Positions 26,281 through 36,133 of a DNA stretch of 64,000 bases are shown piece by piece. Made by a program: the position numbers and the translations under genes. The first letter of the stretch is position 1. Each line of letters opens with the position of its first letter. The notes under the pieces were generated by a model that ran no database searches, was not told the origin of the DNA, and saw only the letters and a list, made by a program, of their open reading frames with translations. Origin of the DNA: Palsa-506 sp963755815 (lineage in GTDB: Bacteria; Actinomycetota; Actinomycetes; Streptosporangiales; Streptosporangiaceae). The stretch is from contig CAVWLF010000003.1 of assembly GCA_963755815.1 (NCBI GenBank), positions 434,001 through 498,000 of the forward strand, in the 5' to 3' direction.

Positions 26281-27308
26281 CCGCTCCGCTGGTCCTCGGC
26301 ATCGAGACCTCCTGCGATGAGACCGGGGCCGGCCTGGTCCGCGGCCGCGAGCTGCTGGCCGATGCGGTCGCCTCCAGCGTGGCCGAGCACGCCCGGTTCG
26401 GCGGCGTGGTGCCCGAGGTGGCGAGCCGCGCGCACCTGGAGGCGATGGTGCCCGCCGTGGACCGCGCGCTGGCCACGGCGGGCGCCCGGCTGGCTGACGT
26501 GGACGCGATCGCCGTGACGGCCGGCCCGGGACTGTCCGGGGCGCTGCTGGTCGGGGTATGCGCGGCCAAGGCATACGCGCTGGCGCTCGGCAAGCCGCTC
26601 TACGGCGTCAACCATCTCGCCGCGCACATCGCCGTTGATCAGCTCGAACACGGCCCGCTGCCGGCTCCGGTGGTCGCGCTGCTGGTCTCCGGCGGGCACT
26701 CGTCGCTGCTGCTCGTGCCCGACCTGGTCACCGCGGTGGTGCCACTCGGGGCCACCATCGATGATGCCGCGGGCGAGGCGTTCGACAAGGTCGCCCGGCT
26801 GCTCGGGCTGCCCTTTCCGGGCGGCCCGCCGATTGACGCGGCCGCGCGAACCGGCAATCCGGCGGCGGCGGCCTTTCCGCGCGGGAAGTACCGGGACCAG
26901 ACCTTCGATTTTTCCTTCTCCGGCCTGAAGACATCGGTGGCCCGGTGGGTGGAGGCCAGGCAGCAGGCCGGGCTCGCCGTGTCGGTGCCTGACGTCGCCG
27001 CGTCGTTCCAGGAGGCCGTCGCCGACGTGCTGACGCGCAAGGCGGTCGACGCCTGCCGGGCGCACGGCGTCGGCCACCTGGTGATCGGCGGCGGCGTGGC
27101 GGCTAACTCACGACTGCGGGCGCTGGCGGAGGAGCGCTGCGCCGCGGCCGGCCTGCGGCTCAGGGTGCCCAGGCCGGGGCTTTGCACCGATAACGGCGCG
27201 ATGGTGGCCGCGCTGGGCGCCGAGTTGCTGGCCAGGGACGCGCCGCCGTCGGCACTCGGCTTCGCCGCCGACTCGGCGCTGCCGGTGACCAGCATCACCG
27301 TGCCCTAA
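26277..27308 (+). CDS. tsaD: tRNA threonylcarbamoyladenosine synthase subunit TsaD
   Basis: A 343-residue catalytic subunit that transfers the threonylcarbamoyl group to A37 of tRNA. It starts VLGIETSCDETGAGLV. The metal-binding histidines are in NHLAAHIAVD and nucleotide-binding motifs include LVSGGHSSLL and GGGVAANSRLR. GTG 26277 overlaps the rimI stop. The C terminus (AALGFAADSALPVT) is complete. The operon probably ends here, as the next gene is on the opposite strand. Confidence 0.96.
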   Translation: MTAPLVLGIETSCDETGAGLVRGRELLADAVASSVAEHARFGGVVPEVASRAHLEAMVPAVDRALATAGARLADVDAIAVTAGPGLSGALLVGVCAAKAYALALGKPLYGVNHLAAHIAVDQLEHGPLPAPVVALLVSGGHSSLLLVPDLVTAVVPLGATIDDAAGEAFDKVARLLGLPFPGGPPIDAAARTGNPAAAAFPRGKYRDQTFDFSFSGLKTSVARWVEARQQAGLAVSVPDVAASFQEAVADVLTRKAVDACRAHGVGHLVIGGGVAANSRLRALAEERCAAAGLRLRVPRPGLCTDNGAMVAALGAELLARDAPPSALGFAADSALPVTSITVP

Positions 27309-27410
27309 GGCGCGGTGATGCCGGGCCTGGGGTGCCATCACTTCGCCCGGCAGATCCTCAGGGCCGCCCTGAAGCCGCAGCGAGTGCAGGTCGTCGGTGG
27401 GGACATCGGC

Positions 27411-29813
27411 TCATTCGGCGCGTAGCGTGCGGGCTGTCGGCGTCCGGGCTGCGGCGCGGCCGGGTAGGGCGGCCGCAAGGTTGGCGAGCACGAGGGTGCC
27501 CAGTGTTACCAGGATCACCGACCCGATCGGGACGGCGGGTTGGGGCACCGCGTAGATCTGGCGGGCGAACAAGGTCCAGAGCCAGCGGCCGAGCGCGATG
27601 CCGAATGGTACGCCCACCCCGATCCCGATGATCGCGACGACTGTAGCCTGCCAAGCCACAGTGGCCGCCAGCTGGCGCTGGGTGAAGCCGATCGTCTTCA
27701 GTACCGCCAGGTCCCGCCTGCGGCGGCGCACGGACGCGAACAGGGTCAGGCCGAGCGCCGCGACCGCGGCGGCGGCCAGGCCGAACGCCAGCAGGGCCGG
27801 CGTGGCGCCCATCGTGCGGTAGCTGGCGAGCTGGGCCGGATGTTGCACCCCCAGCACCGTTAGGACGTCACCGTGGCACGGGTTCCTTACGGGCGCAGCC
27901 TCGAGCGCCTGGCTGACCCCGGTGGCGGCGCGCCGTATCGACGCCAGGCCGGAGGCATCGCTCACTCCCGCGCGCAGCCGGACGAAGGCCATGCCCGGCG
28001 GCCCCTCGCAGCTGACGGCCGCCGCCCCGAGGATCTGGTTAGAGGCCAGTGCCCCGGTGCCCATCGAGGTATGCAAGCCCTGTGAGATCCCGACCGTTGG
28101 CATGGTGGCCGTGCCCACGATGACCAGGCGGGCGCGGACGACGCTCCTCGGCCCGGCTACCCTCGCGGTCACGATGCCGTGCAGGTGCTGGTGCAGCTGC
28201 GCGAGGGTGGCCGGGCCGAGGACGATCTGATCCCTGCCGGCGACCGGATGCCCGGACAGGATGGGAGGGGTGAGTCCGGCGTGCGGGCTGCCGAACAGCA
28301 CCGGGACGGCCTGCCCGTCCAGGTCGGCCGTGGCGAAGGAGACCGTGGTCCAGGCCGCGACGTCCGGGTTGCCGCGCAGGCGGCTACCGACCTGCTGCTG
28401 GGGGATGGCGCCGACTCCCTGGTCGGCTGACAGGGCATAGGTCCAGTTCCATCCGTATAGCGCCGGATGCGAGACCAGCGTCGTGAGACTGCTGCCGAAG
28501 GTGAGGGCAGCCACCACTATGACCACGGCAAGCACGGTCCCGGACATAGCCGAGCGGGCCGGCACCGTGCCGCGGCCCTGCCCAGGATCGAACGCGAAAT
28601 GGATTCCCGCGACGGCCGGCGCCGGCAACCCGGCCACGGCGGCCAGGTGCACCGCCGCCGAGCCCCGGGCACCGCTCACCATGCCTGGCACGGCACCGCG
28701 ATGCGGCGCATTGCGGCGAGCGAGGACGACCGCCACCGTGCCGAGGCTCCCGGCCAGGGCGACGAACCCGAACCCGAGCACGGTCCAGTCGAACGCAACG
28801 CCCGGTGACGGGTACACCGGGCGCACCGCCCCGATCGGGGCGGCCGGGGACAGGGCCACCGCTACCCCGGCAGCCAGCAGCGAACCGGCGATGACCGCGC
28901 CCAGGACACCGACCAGGCCGTCCGCCGCGGTCACGGCGGGACATGCGCCCAGCGAGCGCAGCACCTGCAGGTCCTCGCCGCCCGCGCGGAGCTGGCGGCC
29001 GATGGCCTGGGCGGCGATGGCCAGCACGGCGAGGCCGGCGATCAGGGCGAACGCGGCGAGGGCGATCCCGTCCGGCTCAATGGCACTCTGCGCCTGCGCC
29101 TCGTTGAGCGAGGCGACATGGAACTGCGCCAGGCCTAGCCGGAGCTGGCCGCTGATCTCACGTTCCACCGCGGTGACATCCCGGGCCCCGTGATCGAGCT
29201 GGAGCCCGTACCAGCTGACGCCACTGCTGGTGCCGGCGGCCAGCAACACCCGGGTGAGCGCGGGAGTGAGGAGCACATACCCCTGGCGACGGTCGATGCC
29301 GTCCTGGACCACCGCGTTGTTGAACTCAACCAGGCCGACCAGCCTGGCCTCGATCCGGACCACTGGACGAACCCGCCGCGTCCCGTACCCGGGCGACTCC
29401 GACTGCGCGTTGGTGTAGAAGCCCATCGGAACGACGGCACCCACACGCAGCCCGAGCAGGCCGGCGGCCTCCGCGTTCATGACCACCTCATCGGGCTTGC
29501 GCGGATCGGCCATGCGGCCGCGGATGACGGTGACCCGGTCCTGATTGAAGTACAGGCCGTTGACGCTGCCAACAGTGGCAACCCGGAAGCCGGCCGCGAT
29601 ACTCGCATCGGCCGGGCCCCCGTCACGCTGCAGCACGTCCGCGACCGGCTCCACTGCGATCTCGGCCCGCCTGACGTGGGGCAAGTGCATAACCGCGTGG
29701 GCAAAGGCGGGCAAGCCGGCATATGCAGCCGAGGCGTACTGAACGGTCAGGTCCGAGGGATTGGTGCTGGCCAGGAAGACCGGAAAGGATGACTCAGTCC
29801 GTCGCGCGGCAGC
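27411..29813 (-). pseudogene. FtsX-family ABC transporter permease lacking its 5' end
   Basis: About 800 residues of an MacB/FtsX-like permease: extracytoplasmic domain, then helix groups (LAAFALIAGLAVLAIAAQAIG; LLAFGLAAAAVAALGLTLF) and the LKTIGFTQRQLAATVAWQ cytoplasmic motif of FtsX proteins. Homology begins at AAARRTESSFPVFLAST (about 29813), a segment that in full proteins directly follows the first transmembrane helix. Upstream there is no helix and no plausible start before the divergent subtilase gene at 29892. The first helix and start are therefore missing. No ATPase gene is adjacent. Probably a broken gene, unless a cryptic start is used. Confidence 0.75.
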
Positions 29814-29891
29814 CGTCGGCCGGATTGGCGCCGTCTTGGGGGTCGCGGTAAGCCGTGGCGTACGGCAAGATCGGTGTTTTGGGGGTGGCGG

Positions 29892-31370
29892 GTGAGCGAC
29901 CAGCAGGTTCCGGAGCCGTTGCCGGCCAAGCGGCCGGTGCTCCGCAACATGGTCATAGCCGATGCGCTGCTCGATCCCGGTGAGCGGGCGGGCATGGGCT
30001 TGCCGACGGCTGATGACGCGCCGTTGCCCGTCGTTATCGAGCTGAATTTGCAGCACGCCCGCGGCCTGCCCGGGGCCGTGAGCCAGCTCGAGCAGGTCTG
30101 GGCGGGCGCGATCGGCGGTTCATCCCCCCGGCCGACCGCGGAAATCTACTGCAGCGCCGAGCTGACGATGGCCCAGGTGCAGAGCCTTGTCGCGGCTGAC
30201 GTGACCGCGGTCCCGGCGGAGCGGGCAATCTACCGGATCTGGCCGGACTTCCCGGTCCAGCCGCTCATTGACAGATCCTGCTCCACGGTTAAGGCCGACG
30301 CCGCCCGCCGGTCCTACGACGCCGCGGGCCGGGGGGCCGTCTGGGCGGTCATCGACTCCGGGATTGACGGGAAGCACCCGCATTTCAGTCAGTACGAGAC
30401 GCTCGGCGGTGATGTGGCCAGCCTGCACCGGGACTTCACCCAGCCCGGTGATCCGCAGCCGGGCTCCGCGCTGACCGATGGATTCGGGCACGGGACGCAC
30501 GTCGCGGGAATCATCGCCGGGGGACTCGCCGCCGATGGCCCGGCCCCCCGGGTGATGGAGCAGATGCAGGACCCGGCCAACCCGGAGCAGTCCACCTCCC
30601 ACGCTCGCGCCGTGGACGCCGCGCTGCTGGCCGGCATGGCACCGCGCGCCCGGCTGGTCAGCCTGAAGGTGCTCGACGACAGCGGCGCGGGAAGCTCGAT
30701 GAACATCGTGCGGGCGCTCGAATACGTCCGCACGGAAATCAACGGCCAGAAGCTGATGCGCGTGCACGGCGTGAACCTGAGCGTCGGATACGAGTTCAAC
30801 GCCAAGTGGTTCGCGTGTGGGCAAAGTCCCTTGTGCGTAGAGGTCAACCGGCTGGTGAGATCCGGGGTGGTTGTGGTCATCGCGGCCGGGAACACCGGCT
30901 ACGGGGTGCTGAGCAGCGTGCAGCGGCAGACCAGCGTCGGCTTCCCGATGACCATCAATGACCCGGGGAACGCCGACTTGCCGATCACCGTCGGCGCCAC
31001 CCACCGGGATATGCCGCACACCTACGGCGTGTCGTACTTCTCCTCCAAGGGACCCACCGGTGATGGCCGCGCCAAACCGGATCTGGTCGCTCCCGGTGAG
31101 CGCATCACTTCGTGTGCCGCGGGTAATGCACTCATCGAACTGGGTGAGCAGTCCGGCCATGCGGTCTACGTCGAGGACAGCGGGACGAGCATGGCCGCCC
31201 CGCACGTATCCGGTGCCATCGCCGCGTTCTTGTCGATACGCCAGGAATTCATCGGGCAGCCCGAGCAGATCAAGCGGATTTTCACCAGCTCGGCAACCTC
31301 GCTCGGCCGCGAACGGTACTTCGAGGGCCATGGCCTGGTCGACCTGATGCGCGCCATCCAATCCGTCTAG
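29892..31370 (+). CDS. Intracellular S8 (subtilisin-like) serine peptidase
   Basis: About 492 residues from GTG 29892, with a G-rich ribosome-binding region at 29881-29891. The triad is Asp155 (VIDSGIDGKHP), His200 (GHGTHVAGI) and Ser433 (GTSMAAPHV), with the oxyanion Asn in AAGNTGYG. There is no signal peptide and no recognisable I9 prodomain; residues 1-130 are an unassigned N-terminal region. A loop after the His motif (MEQMQDPANPEQSTSHARA) is an insertion. It is followed 12 bp later by a serine hydrolase gene, suggesting a two-gene unit. Cytoplasmic proteolysis of an unknown target is inferred. Confidence 0.87.
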   Translation: MSDQQVPEPLPAKRPVLRNMVIADALLDPGERAGMGLPTADDAPLPVVIELNLQHARGLPGAVSQLEQVWAGAIGGSSPRPTAEIYCSAELTMAQVQSLVAADVTAVPAERAIYRIWPDFPVQPLIDRSCSTVKADAARRSYDAAGRGAVWAVIDSGIDGKHPHFSQYETLGGDVASLHRDFTQPGDPQPGSALTDGFGHGTHVAGIIAGGLAADGPAPRVMEQMQDPANPEQSTSHARAVDAALLAGMAPRARLVSLKVLDDSGAGSSMNIVRALEYVRTEINGQKLMRVHGVNLSVGYEFNAKWFACGQSPLCVEVNRLVRSGVVVVIAAGNTGYGVLSSVQRQTSVGFPMTINDPGNADLPITVGATHRDMPHTYGVSYFSSKGPTGDGRAKPDLVAPGERITSCAAGNALIELGEQSGHAVYVEDSGTSMAAPHVSGAIAAFLSIRQEFIGQPEQIKRIFTSSATSLGRERYFEGHGLVDLMRAIQSV

Positions 31371-31382
31371 GGCAGGTACCTC

Positions 31383-32792
31383 ATGGCAGATATCGCGGGC
31401 TGGCCACACTGGGAGATCCAGTTCGACCGGGCCGGTAACACCGCCGCTGCGGCGCGCGCGGCTCTCCTGGACCAGATCGCCGGGGCGGGCGTCAGCGACC
31501 TGATCTTCATGAGTCACGGCTGGAACAGCGACATCGCCCATGCCCGCCGGCTGTACAACCAGTGGTTCGGGATGCTCCCGCCGATGCTGCCGGGCGGATC
31601 CGCCGCGAAACCCGGGACGGTCGGCGTGTTCTGGCCCTCGATGCTCTGGCCGGACGAGCCCGCGCCCGCGGCCACGGCCGGAGGCGGCGCCGCGGGGCTG
31701 CCCGAGCCTGCCGCCAGCGGGACGCCCGGGGCTCCGGTCGCCGCGCTGGCCGCTGTCTACCCCGATCCCGGGCAACAGCAGATCCTCAGCCAGCTAGCTG
31801 CCCTGCTGGACGCCCAGTCCCCCGACCCGCAGGCGCTGACCCAGTTCCACGACCTGATGCGGGCGCTGGGCGGCACCGAGCCCGAGACCATCGGCCTGGA
31901 GGACTCCGGCCAGCTCGCGATGCTCAGCGAGGACCCGCAGGCCCTCGCGGCGCGGTTCGCTGCCGCCCTCGACACGGCCAGCGCACCGGCCGCGGCCGGC
32001 GGCGCGGCGGCGGGCGGATCGGTACCACCGGACGAGGGCGGTGCCGCGGACCTCCCGGACATCACGCTGGCCGGCAACGGCAACGGCAACGGCCAGGGCG
32101 CCGCGGGCGGGATCGGCGACATCACCGCGCGGCTGTGGGGCGGGGCCAGGGAGGCCCTCCGGCAGTTCACCTACTGGCAGATGAAGCAACGCGCCGGCAC
32201 GGTCGGCCAGCAGGGCCTCGGCCCGTTCCTGGCCGACCTGGCCGGCCGGGCGCCGGACCTGCGGGTGCACCTGATCGGCCACAGCTTCGGGGCCCGCCTC
32301 GTATCGTTCTCGCTCGCGGGCCTGCCGGCCGGCCAGCCGTCGCCGGTGCGATCGCTCACGTTGCTCGAAGGCGCCTTCTCGCATTTCGCGTTCGCGCCCG
32401 CGCTGCCCCAGGACCCGGCCCGGTCCGGCGCCCTGCACGGCATGATGGCCCGGGTCGCCGGGCCGCTGCTGTCGTGCCACTCATCGCACGACATGGCCGT
32501 CGGGATCTTCTACCCGGTGGCGTCGATGACCGCGGGCGACGATGCCTCCGGGCTCACCGACGACCTGACGTTCCGCTGGGGCGGCATGGGACACGACGGG
32601 GCCCAGGCGGTGAACGCCGCGGCCCTGACGCTGGGGCCCCAGGGGAGTCCCTACCAGCTGGCCGCCAGCAAGTTCACGAACATCGACGCCAGCGCCGTGG
32701 TCTGCCACGGAGGCCCGCCATCAGGCGCGCACAGCGACATTGTCCACCCCGAACTTGGCTGGGCCATGCTGACCGCCGCCGGGCTCGTCTAA
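31383..32792 (+). CDS. Alpha/beta-fold serine hydrolase partnered with the subtilase
   Basis: A 469-residue protein with no signal peptide. MSHGWNSD near residue 44 looks like an oxyanion loop, and HLIGHSFGARL contains the nucleophile Ser301. A late HGGPPSGAHSDIVHPELGW may supply the catalytic His. The central 200 residues are an Ala/Gly/Pro-rich insertion between these elements. The family is not firmly recognised (lipase or DUF900-like hydrolases show similar motifs). It starts 12 bp after the peptidase stop, so the two are almost certainly co-transcribed. Confidence 0.75.
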   Translation: MADIAGWPHWEIQFDRAGNTAAAARAALLDQIAGAGVSDLIFMSHGWNSDIAHARRLYNQWFGMLPPMLPGGSAAKPGTVGVFWPSMLWPDEPAPAATAGGGAAGLPEPAASGTPGAPVAALAAVYPDPGQQQILSQLAALLDAQSPDPQALTQFHDLMRALGGTEPETIGLEDSGQLAMLSEDPQALAARFAAALDTASAPAAAGGAAAGGSVPPDEGGAADLPDITLAGNGNGNGQGAAGGIGDITARLWGGAREALRQFTYWQMKQRAGTVGQQGLGPFLADLAGRAPDLRVHLIGHSFGARLVSFSLAGLPAGQPSPVRSLTLLEGAFSHFAFAPALPQDPARSGALHGMMARVAGPLLSCHSSHDMAVGIFYPVASMTAGDDASGLTDDLTFRWGGMGHDGAQAVNAAALTLGPQGSPYQLAASKFTNIDASAVVCHGGPPSGAHSDIVHPELGWAMLTAAGLV

Positions 32793-33008
32793 GTCCCGCC
32801 GGACTTCAGCCCGGCACCGGGGTCATCGCCGGGCAGCAGGACGCCGAAGCCGCGCGCCGCCAGCCGGAGCAGCACCGGGCCGGGCCGCATCAGGTCGGCC
32901 ACCCGCGCGACTACCGCGTCGATGGTCACCGTGCCTCCCGGGCGGGCGTCTGAGCGGCCGCCATCCGGCGGTTCCTGCAGCGTAATCTGCTGCCGCCCGG
33001 CGCGGGGT

Positions 33009-33037
33009 TTGACGAGCGAGCGCCACAACGCTAATGT
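33009..33037 (+). promoter_or_regulatory. Putative promoter of groES-groEL
   Basis: TTGACG at 33009-33014 and TAATGT at 33032-33037 are 17 bases apart and lie just before the CIRCE element. This fits a housekeeping sigma promoter repressed by HrcA. Apart from this and CIRCE, nothing was recognised in 32793-33166. Confidence 0.5.
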
Positions 33038-33043
33038 TCGGAG

Positions 33044-33070
33044 CTGGCACTCGATACGATAGAGTGCTAA
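33044..33070 (+). promoter_or_regulatory. CIRCE operator (HrcA binding site)
   Basis: CTGGCACTC, nine bases, GAGTGCTAA. The right arm is the perfect consensus and the left arm differs from TTAGCACTC at two outer positions. It lies about 97 bp before the groES start. HrcA repression released on heat shock is the known role of this element. Confidence 0.92.
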
Positions 33071-33166
33071 TGCGACAGGTTGGTCTGGCACCCGCGACGG
33101 CAGGCCGCCATGGTCGCCCTCTCTAATAATTCTCAGCTAGCCCTTTCCGGAGGGGGAGGTCAGATC

Positions 33167-33478
33167 GTGACGACCGCCACCAAGGTTGTTCTCAAGCCGC
33201 TCGAAGACCGAATCGTGGTGCGCCCGCTCGAAGCTGAGCAGACCACCGCATCCGGCCTGGTCATCCCGGACACCGCCAAGGAGAAGCCCCAAGAGGGCGA
33301 AGTCATCTCGGTGGGCCCGGGCCGGTTCGACGATGCAGGTGCAAAGCGCGTCCCGATGGACGTGAAGGTCGGCGACGTCGTGCTGTACAGCAAGTACGGC
33401 GGCACCGAGGTTAAGTACAGCGGCGAGGAGTACCTCGTGCTCTCCGCCCGTGACGTGCTCGCAGTCATCGAAAAGTAG
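33167..33478 (+). CDS. groES: Co-chaperonin GroES
   Basis: A 103-residue subunit that caps the GroEL ring. GTG 33167 is chosen because AGGGGGAGG at 33151-33159 lies just upstream and the protein then starts TTATKVVLKPLEDRIVV; the longer frame from 33080 overlaps the operator region. The mobile loop TTASGLVIPDTAKEKPQ and the C-terminal EEYLVLSARDVLAVIEK are typical. First gene of the CIRCE-controlled operon. Confidence 0.97.
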   Translation: MTTATKVVLKPLEDRIVVRPLEAEQTTASGLVIPDTAKEKPQEGEVISVGPGRFDDAGAKRVPMDVKVGDVVLYSKYGGTEVKYSGEEYLVLSARDVLAVIEK

Positions 33479-33553
33479 CGAGCGGATCATGAGGCGCGGG
33501 CTTACCCGCGCCGGGCGCGCTTGCGTGCCCGCCGCCCCGGATCGGCTCGCGGT

Positions 33554-33575
33554 CCCGCGGAGTTATCTCCGCGGG
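33554..33575 (+). promoter_or_regulatory. Perfect 9-bp hairpin between groES and groEL
   Basis: CCCGCGGAG, TTAT, CTCCGCGGG: a perfect stem with a four-base loop in the 247-bp groES-groEL gap. There is no T-tract. It could be an mRNA processing or stability site, or an attenuator setting the groES:groEL ratio. The rest of the gap shows no gene and no second CIRCE. Confidence 0.55.
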
Positions 33576-33725
33576 CGGCGGGCCGGTCCGGGGCGGTGCC
33601 ATGAGAGCGCCGGAACTGCCGCCGGCCGGGCTTCCCGTCCGGCCGCGGGGCTCCCGGTGCTTGCCGCCCGCCCCCTTATCTAGTCAGCTAACCAATATTC
33701 CGCCTAAACGTAGTCTGAGGTACTC

Positions 33726-35342
33726 ATGGCCAAGAGCTTGGTGTTCGACGAAGACGCGCGCCGCGCGCTGGAGCGCGGCGTGAACCACCTTGCGGACGCT
33801 GTCAAGGTGACGCTGGGCCCCAAGGGCCGCAACGTAGTCATCGACAAGAAGTGGGGCGCGCCGACCATCACCAATGATGGCGTGACGGTTGCCCGCGAGG
33901 TGGAGCTAGAGGACGCGAACGAGAACCTTGGCGCTCAGCTGGCCAAGGAGGTCGCGACCAAGACCAACGACGTTGCAGGCGACGGAACCACCACGGCGAC
34001 CGTGCTGGCTCAGGCGATGGTCCGCGAGGGCCTGCGCTCGGTGACCGCCGGGACCAACCCGATGGCCATGAAGCGCGGTATCGACGCCGCGGCGAACGCT
34101 GTTTCGGAACGCCTGCTCGAGTCCGCCCGCGAGGTCGAGGAGCAGGACGAGATCGCGCACGTCGCCACCGTCTCCGCGCAGGACAGCAGGATCGGCGAGA
34201 TCATCGCCGAGGCGTTCAGCAAGGTCGGCAAGGACGGCGTTATCACCGTTGAGGAAGCGCCGACGATGGGCCTCGAGCTCGAGTTCACCGAGGGCCTTCA
34301 GTTCGACAAGGGCTACATCTCGCCGTACTTCATCACCGACCAGGAGCGGATGGAGGCGGTCCTCGAAGACACCTATGTCCTGCTGCACGCGGGCAAGATC
34401 TCGTCCATGGCGGACTTCCTGCCGCTGCTTGAGCAGGTCGCCCAGACCAAGAAGCCGCTGCTCGTGGTGGCCGAGGACGTTGACGGCGAGGCACTGTCGA
34501 CGCTCGTGGTGAACAAGATCCGCGGCCTCCTTCCGGTCGCCGCGGTGAAGGCACCCGGATTCGGCGACCGCCGGAAGGCCATGCTCGCCGACATGGCGGT
34601 GCTGACCGGCGGTGAGGTAGTCAGCGAGGAGGTCGGGCTCAAGCTTGACCTCGTCGGCCTCGAAGTTCTCGGCCAGGCCCGCAGGATCGTGGTGGACAAG
34701 GACACCACCACGATCATCAACGGCGCGGGAGATCAGTCGGCGATCGACGACCGGATCCGGCAGATCCGCGCCGAGATCGAGACCACGGACTCCGACTGGG
34801 ACTCCGAGAAGCTCCAGGAGCGCCTGGCCAAGCTGTCCGGCGGCGTCTCAGTGCTGCGGGTTGGCGCGGCGACCGAGGTCGAGCTGAAGGAAAAGAAGCA
34901 CCGGCTTGAGGACGCCATCTCGGCGACCCGCGCCGCCATCGAGGAGGGCATCATCCCCGGCGGCGGCAGCGTGCTCGTGCAGCTGGCGGCCGACCTCGAC
35001 GACCTGGGCCTGACCGGCGACGAGGCCATCGGCGTCCAGGTCGTTCGCCGTGCGCTGGCGGCCCCGTGCCGCTGGATAGCGGAGAACGCCGGAGCCGAAG
35101 GCGGCGTCGTGGTGGCCACGGTCGCCGGGCTCAAGCCCGGCCACGGCTTCAACGCGGCCACCGGCGAGTACGGTGACCTGGTGGCCGAGGGCGTGATCGA
35201 CCCGGTCAAGGTGACCCGGTCGGCGGTGCTGAACGCCGCGTCCATCGCCGGAATGCTGCTGACCACCGAAGTGCTGGTGGCGGACAAGCCGGAGAAGGAG
35301 ACTGCCGCTGCGGGCGGCCAGGGGCATGGCCACGGCCACTGA
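33726..35342 (+). CDS. groEL: Chaperonin GroEL (Cpn60), His-rich C terminus
   Basis: A 538-residue 60-kDa chaperonin. It starts AKSLVFDEDARRALERGVN, has the ATP site GDGTTTATVLAQAM and ends GGQGHGHGH. The His-rich tail, rather than Gly-Gly-Met, is what actinobacterial GroEL1 proteins encoded beside groES carry. A second groEL copy elsewhere is therefore likely. All domains look full length. Confidence 0.96.
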   Translation: MAKSLVFDEDARRALERGVNHLADAVKVTLGPKGRNVVIDKKWGAPTITNDGVTVAREVELEDANENLGAQLAKEVATKTNDVAGDGTTTATVLAQAMVREGLRSVTAGTNPMAMKRGIDAAANAVSERLLESAREVEEQDEIAHVATVSAQDSRIGEIIAEAFSKVGKDGVITVEEAPTMGLELEFTEGLQFDKGYISPYFITDQERMEAVLEDTYVLLHAGKISSMADFLPLLEQVAQTKKPLLVVAEDVDGEALSTLVVNKIRGLLPVAAVKAPGFGDRRKAMLADMAVLTGGEVVSEEVGLKLDLVGLEVLGQARRIVVDKDTTTIINGAGDQSAIDDRIRQIRAEIETTDSDWDSEKLQERLAKLSGGVSVLRVGAATEVELKEKKHRLEDAISATRAAIEEGIIPGGGSVLVQLAADLDDLGLTGDEAIGVQVVRRALAAPCRWIAENAGAEGGVVVATVAGLKPGHGFNAATGEYGDLVAEGVIDPVKVTRSAVLNAASIAGMLLTTEVLVADKPEKETAAAGGQGHGHGH

Positions 35343-35516
35343 CCGGTCCTAGCGTGCCCCGGCCCAGCCGGGTACGTCATGCAGCTGCCCCGCTGCCGCG
35401 CCACCCGGTGCGGCCGCGGGGCAGCCGCATCTGCGCCTGCCTGCGCGCCGCCGGCCGGCGGCGCGGGGCACCAGTCCGGTCAGCGGCCGACGGGGAACCT
35501 CTCGGATCGCAGCTAG

Positions 35517-36086
35517 ATGGGGGGGAACGGGGCAGTCTTCGCGGTCTGACCGCACTGGCGGCCCGCGGCCAGCCGGACGCGATCGAATCCCTCCTGCAGC
35601 AAATCCGGCCGATGGTAGTCAGGTACTGCCGGGCCCGGCTGGGCCGGATCGCCGGTCGTTATCATGTCGCCGATGACGTCGCGCAAGAGGTCCGCATTGC
35701 GGTTCTTTCCGCGCTTCCGCGCTACCGGGATATCGGACGGCCGTTCGCGTCATTCGTATTCGGCATCGCATCGCACAAGGTGGCCGATGCCGTGCGGAAC
35801 GCGGGCAGGCTGGCCATCCCGACCGAGGACCTGCCGGACGGGCCGGACCACCGGCCGGGACCCGAGGAAACGGTGGTGGCCTACATCGAGGCCAAGCGCG
35901 CGCTGGCGCTGCTGGCCAGGCTCCCGGTCCAGCAGCGCGAGCTGCTCGTGCTGCGGGTGCTCACCGGCCTGTCCGCCGAGGAGACCGGCCACGAACTCGG
36001 GATGCCGGGCCGGAGCTGTCCGGGTCGCCCAGCACCGCGCGCTCACGCGGCTCCGGGCGATAGCGCGGGAGGAATGGATCGCCTGA
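35517..36086 (+). CDS. ECF sigma factor, SigD/ShbA-like, frameshifted
   Basis: Sigma region 2 is clear (RPMVVRYCRARLGRI, then DDVAQEVRIAVLSALPRY, FASFVFGIASHKVAD). Region 4 begins in the same frame (LPVQQRELLVLRVLTGLSAEETGHELGM) but continues one frame over as AGAVRVAQHRALTRLRAIAREEWIA to TGA 36086. Removing one G from CCGGG at 36005-36009 repairs it. The start is also unclear: ATG 35517 is followed by seven Gs and is one base out of frame; an eighth G would give MGGERGSLRGLTALAA. Position between groEL and guaB matches ShbA in Streptomyces and SigD beside guaB2 in Mycobacterium. ShbA drives the principal sigma gene, so true inactivation would be surprising. Confidence 0.82.
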
Positions 36087-36133
36087 CCCGCCGCCGCGGC
36101 CGGGATGAAGCGGCCCGGGCACTAGGATGAAGC

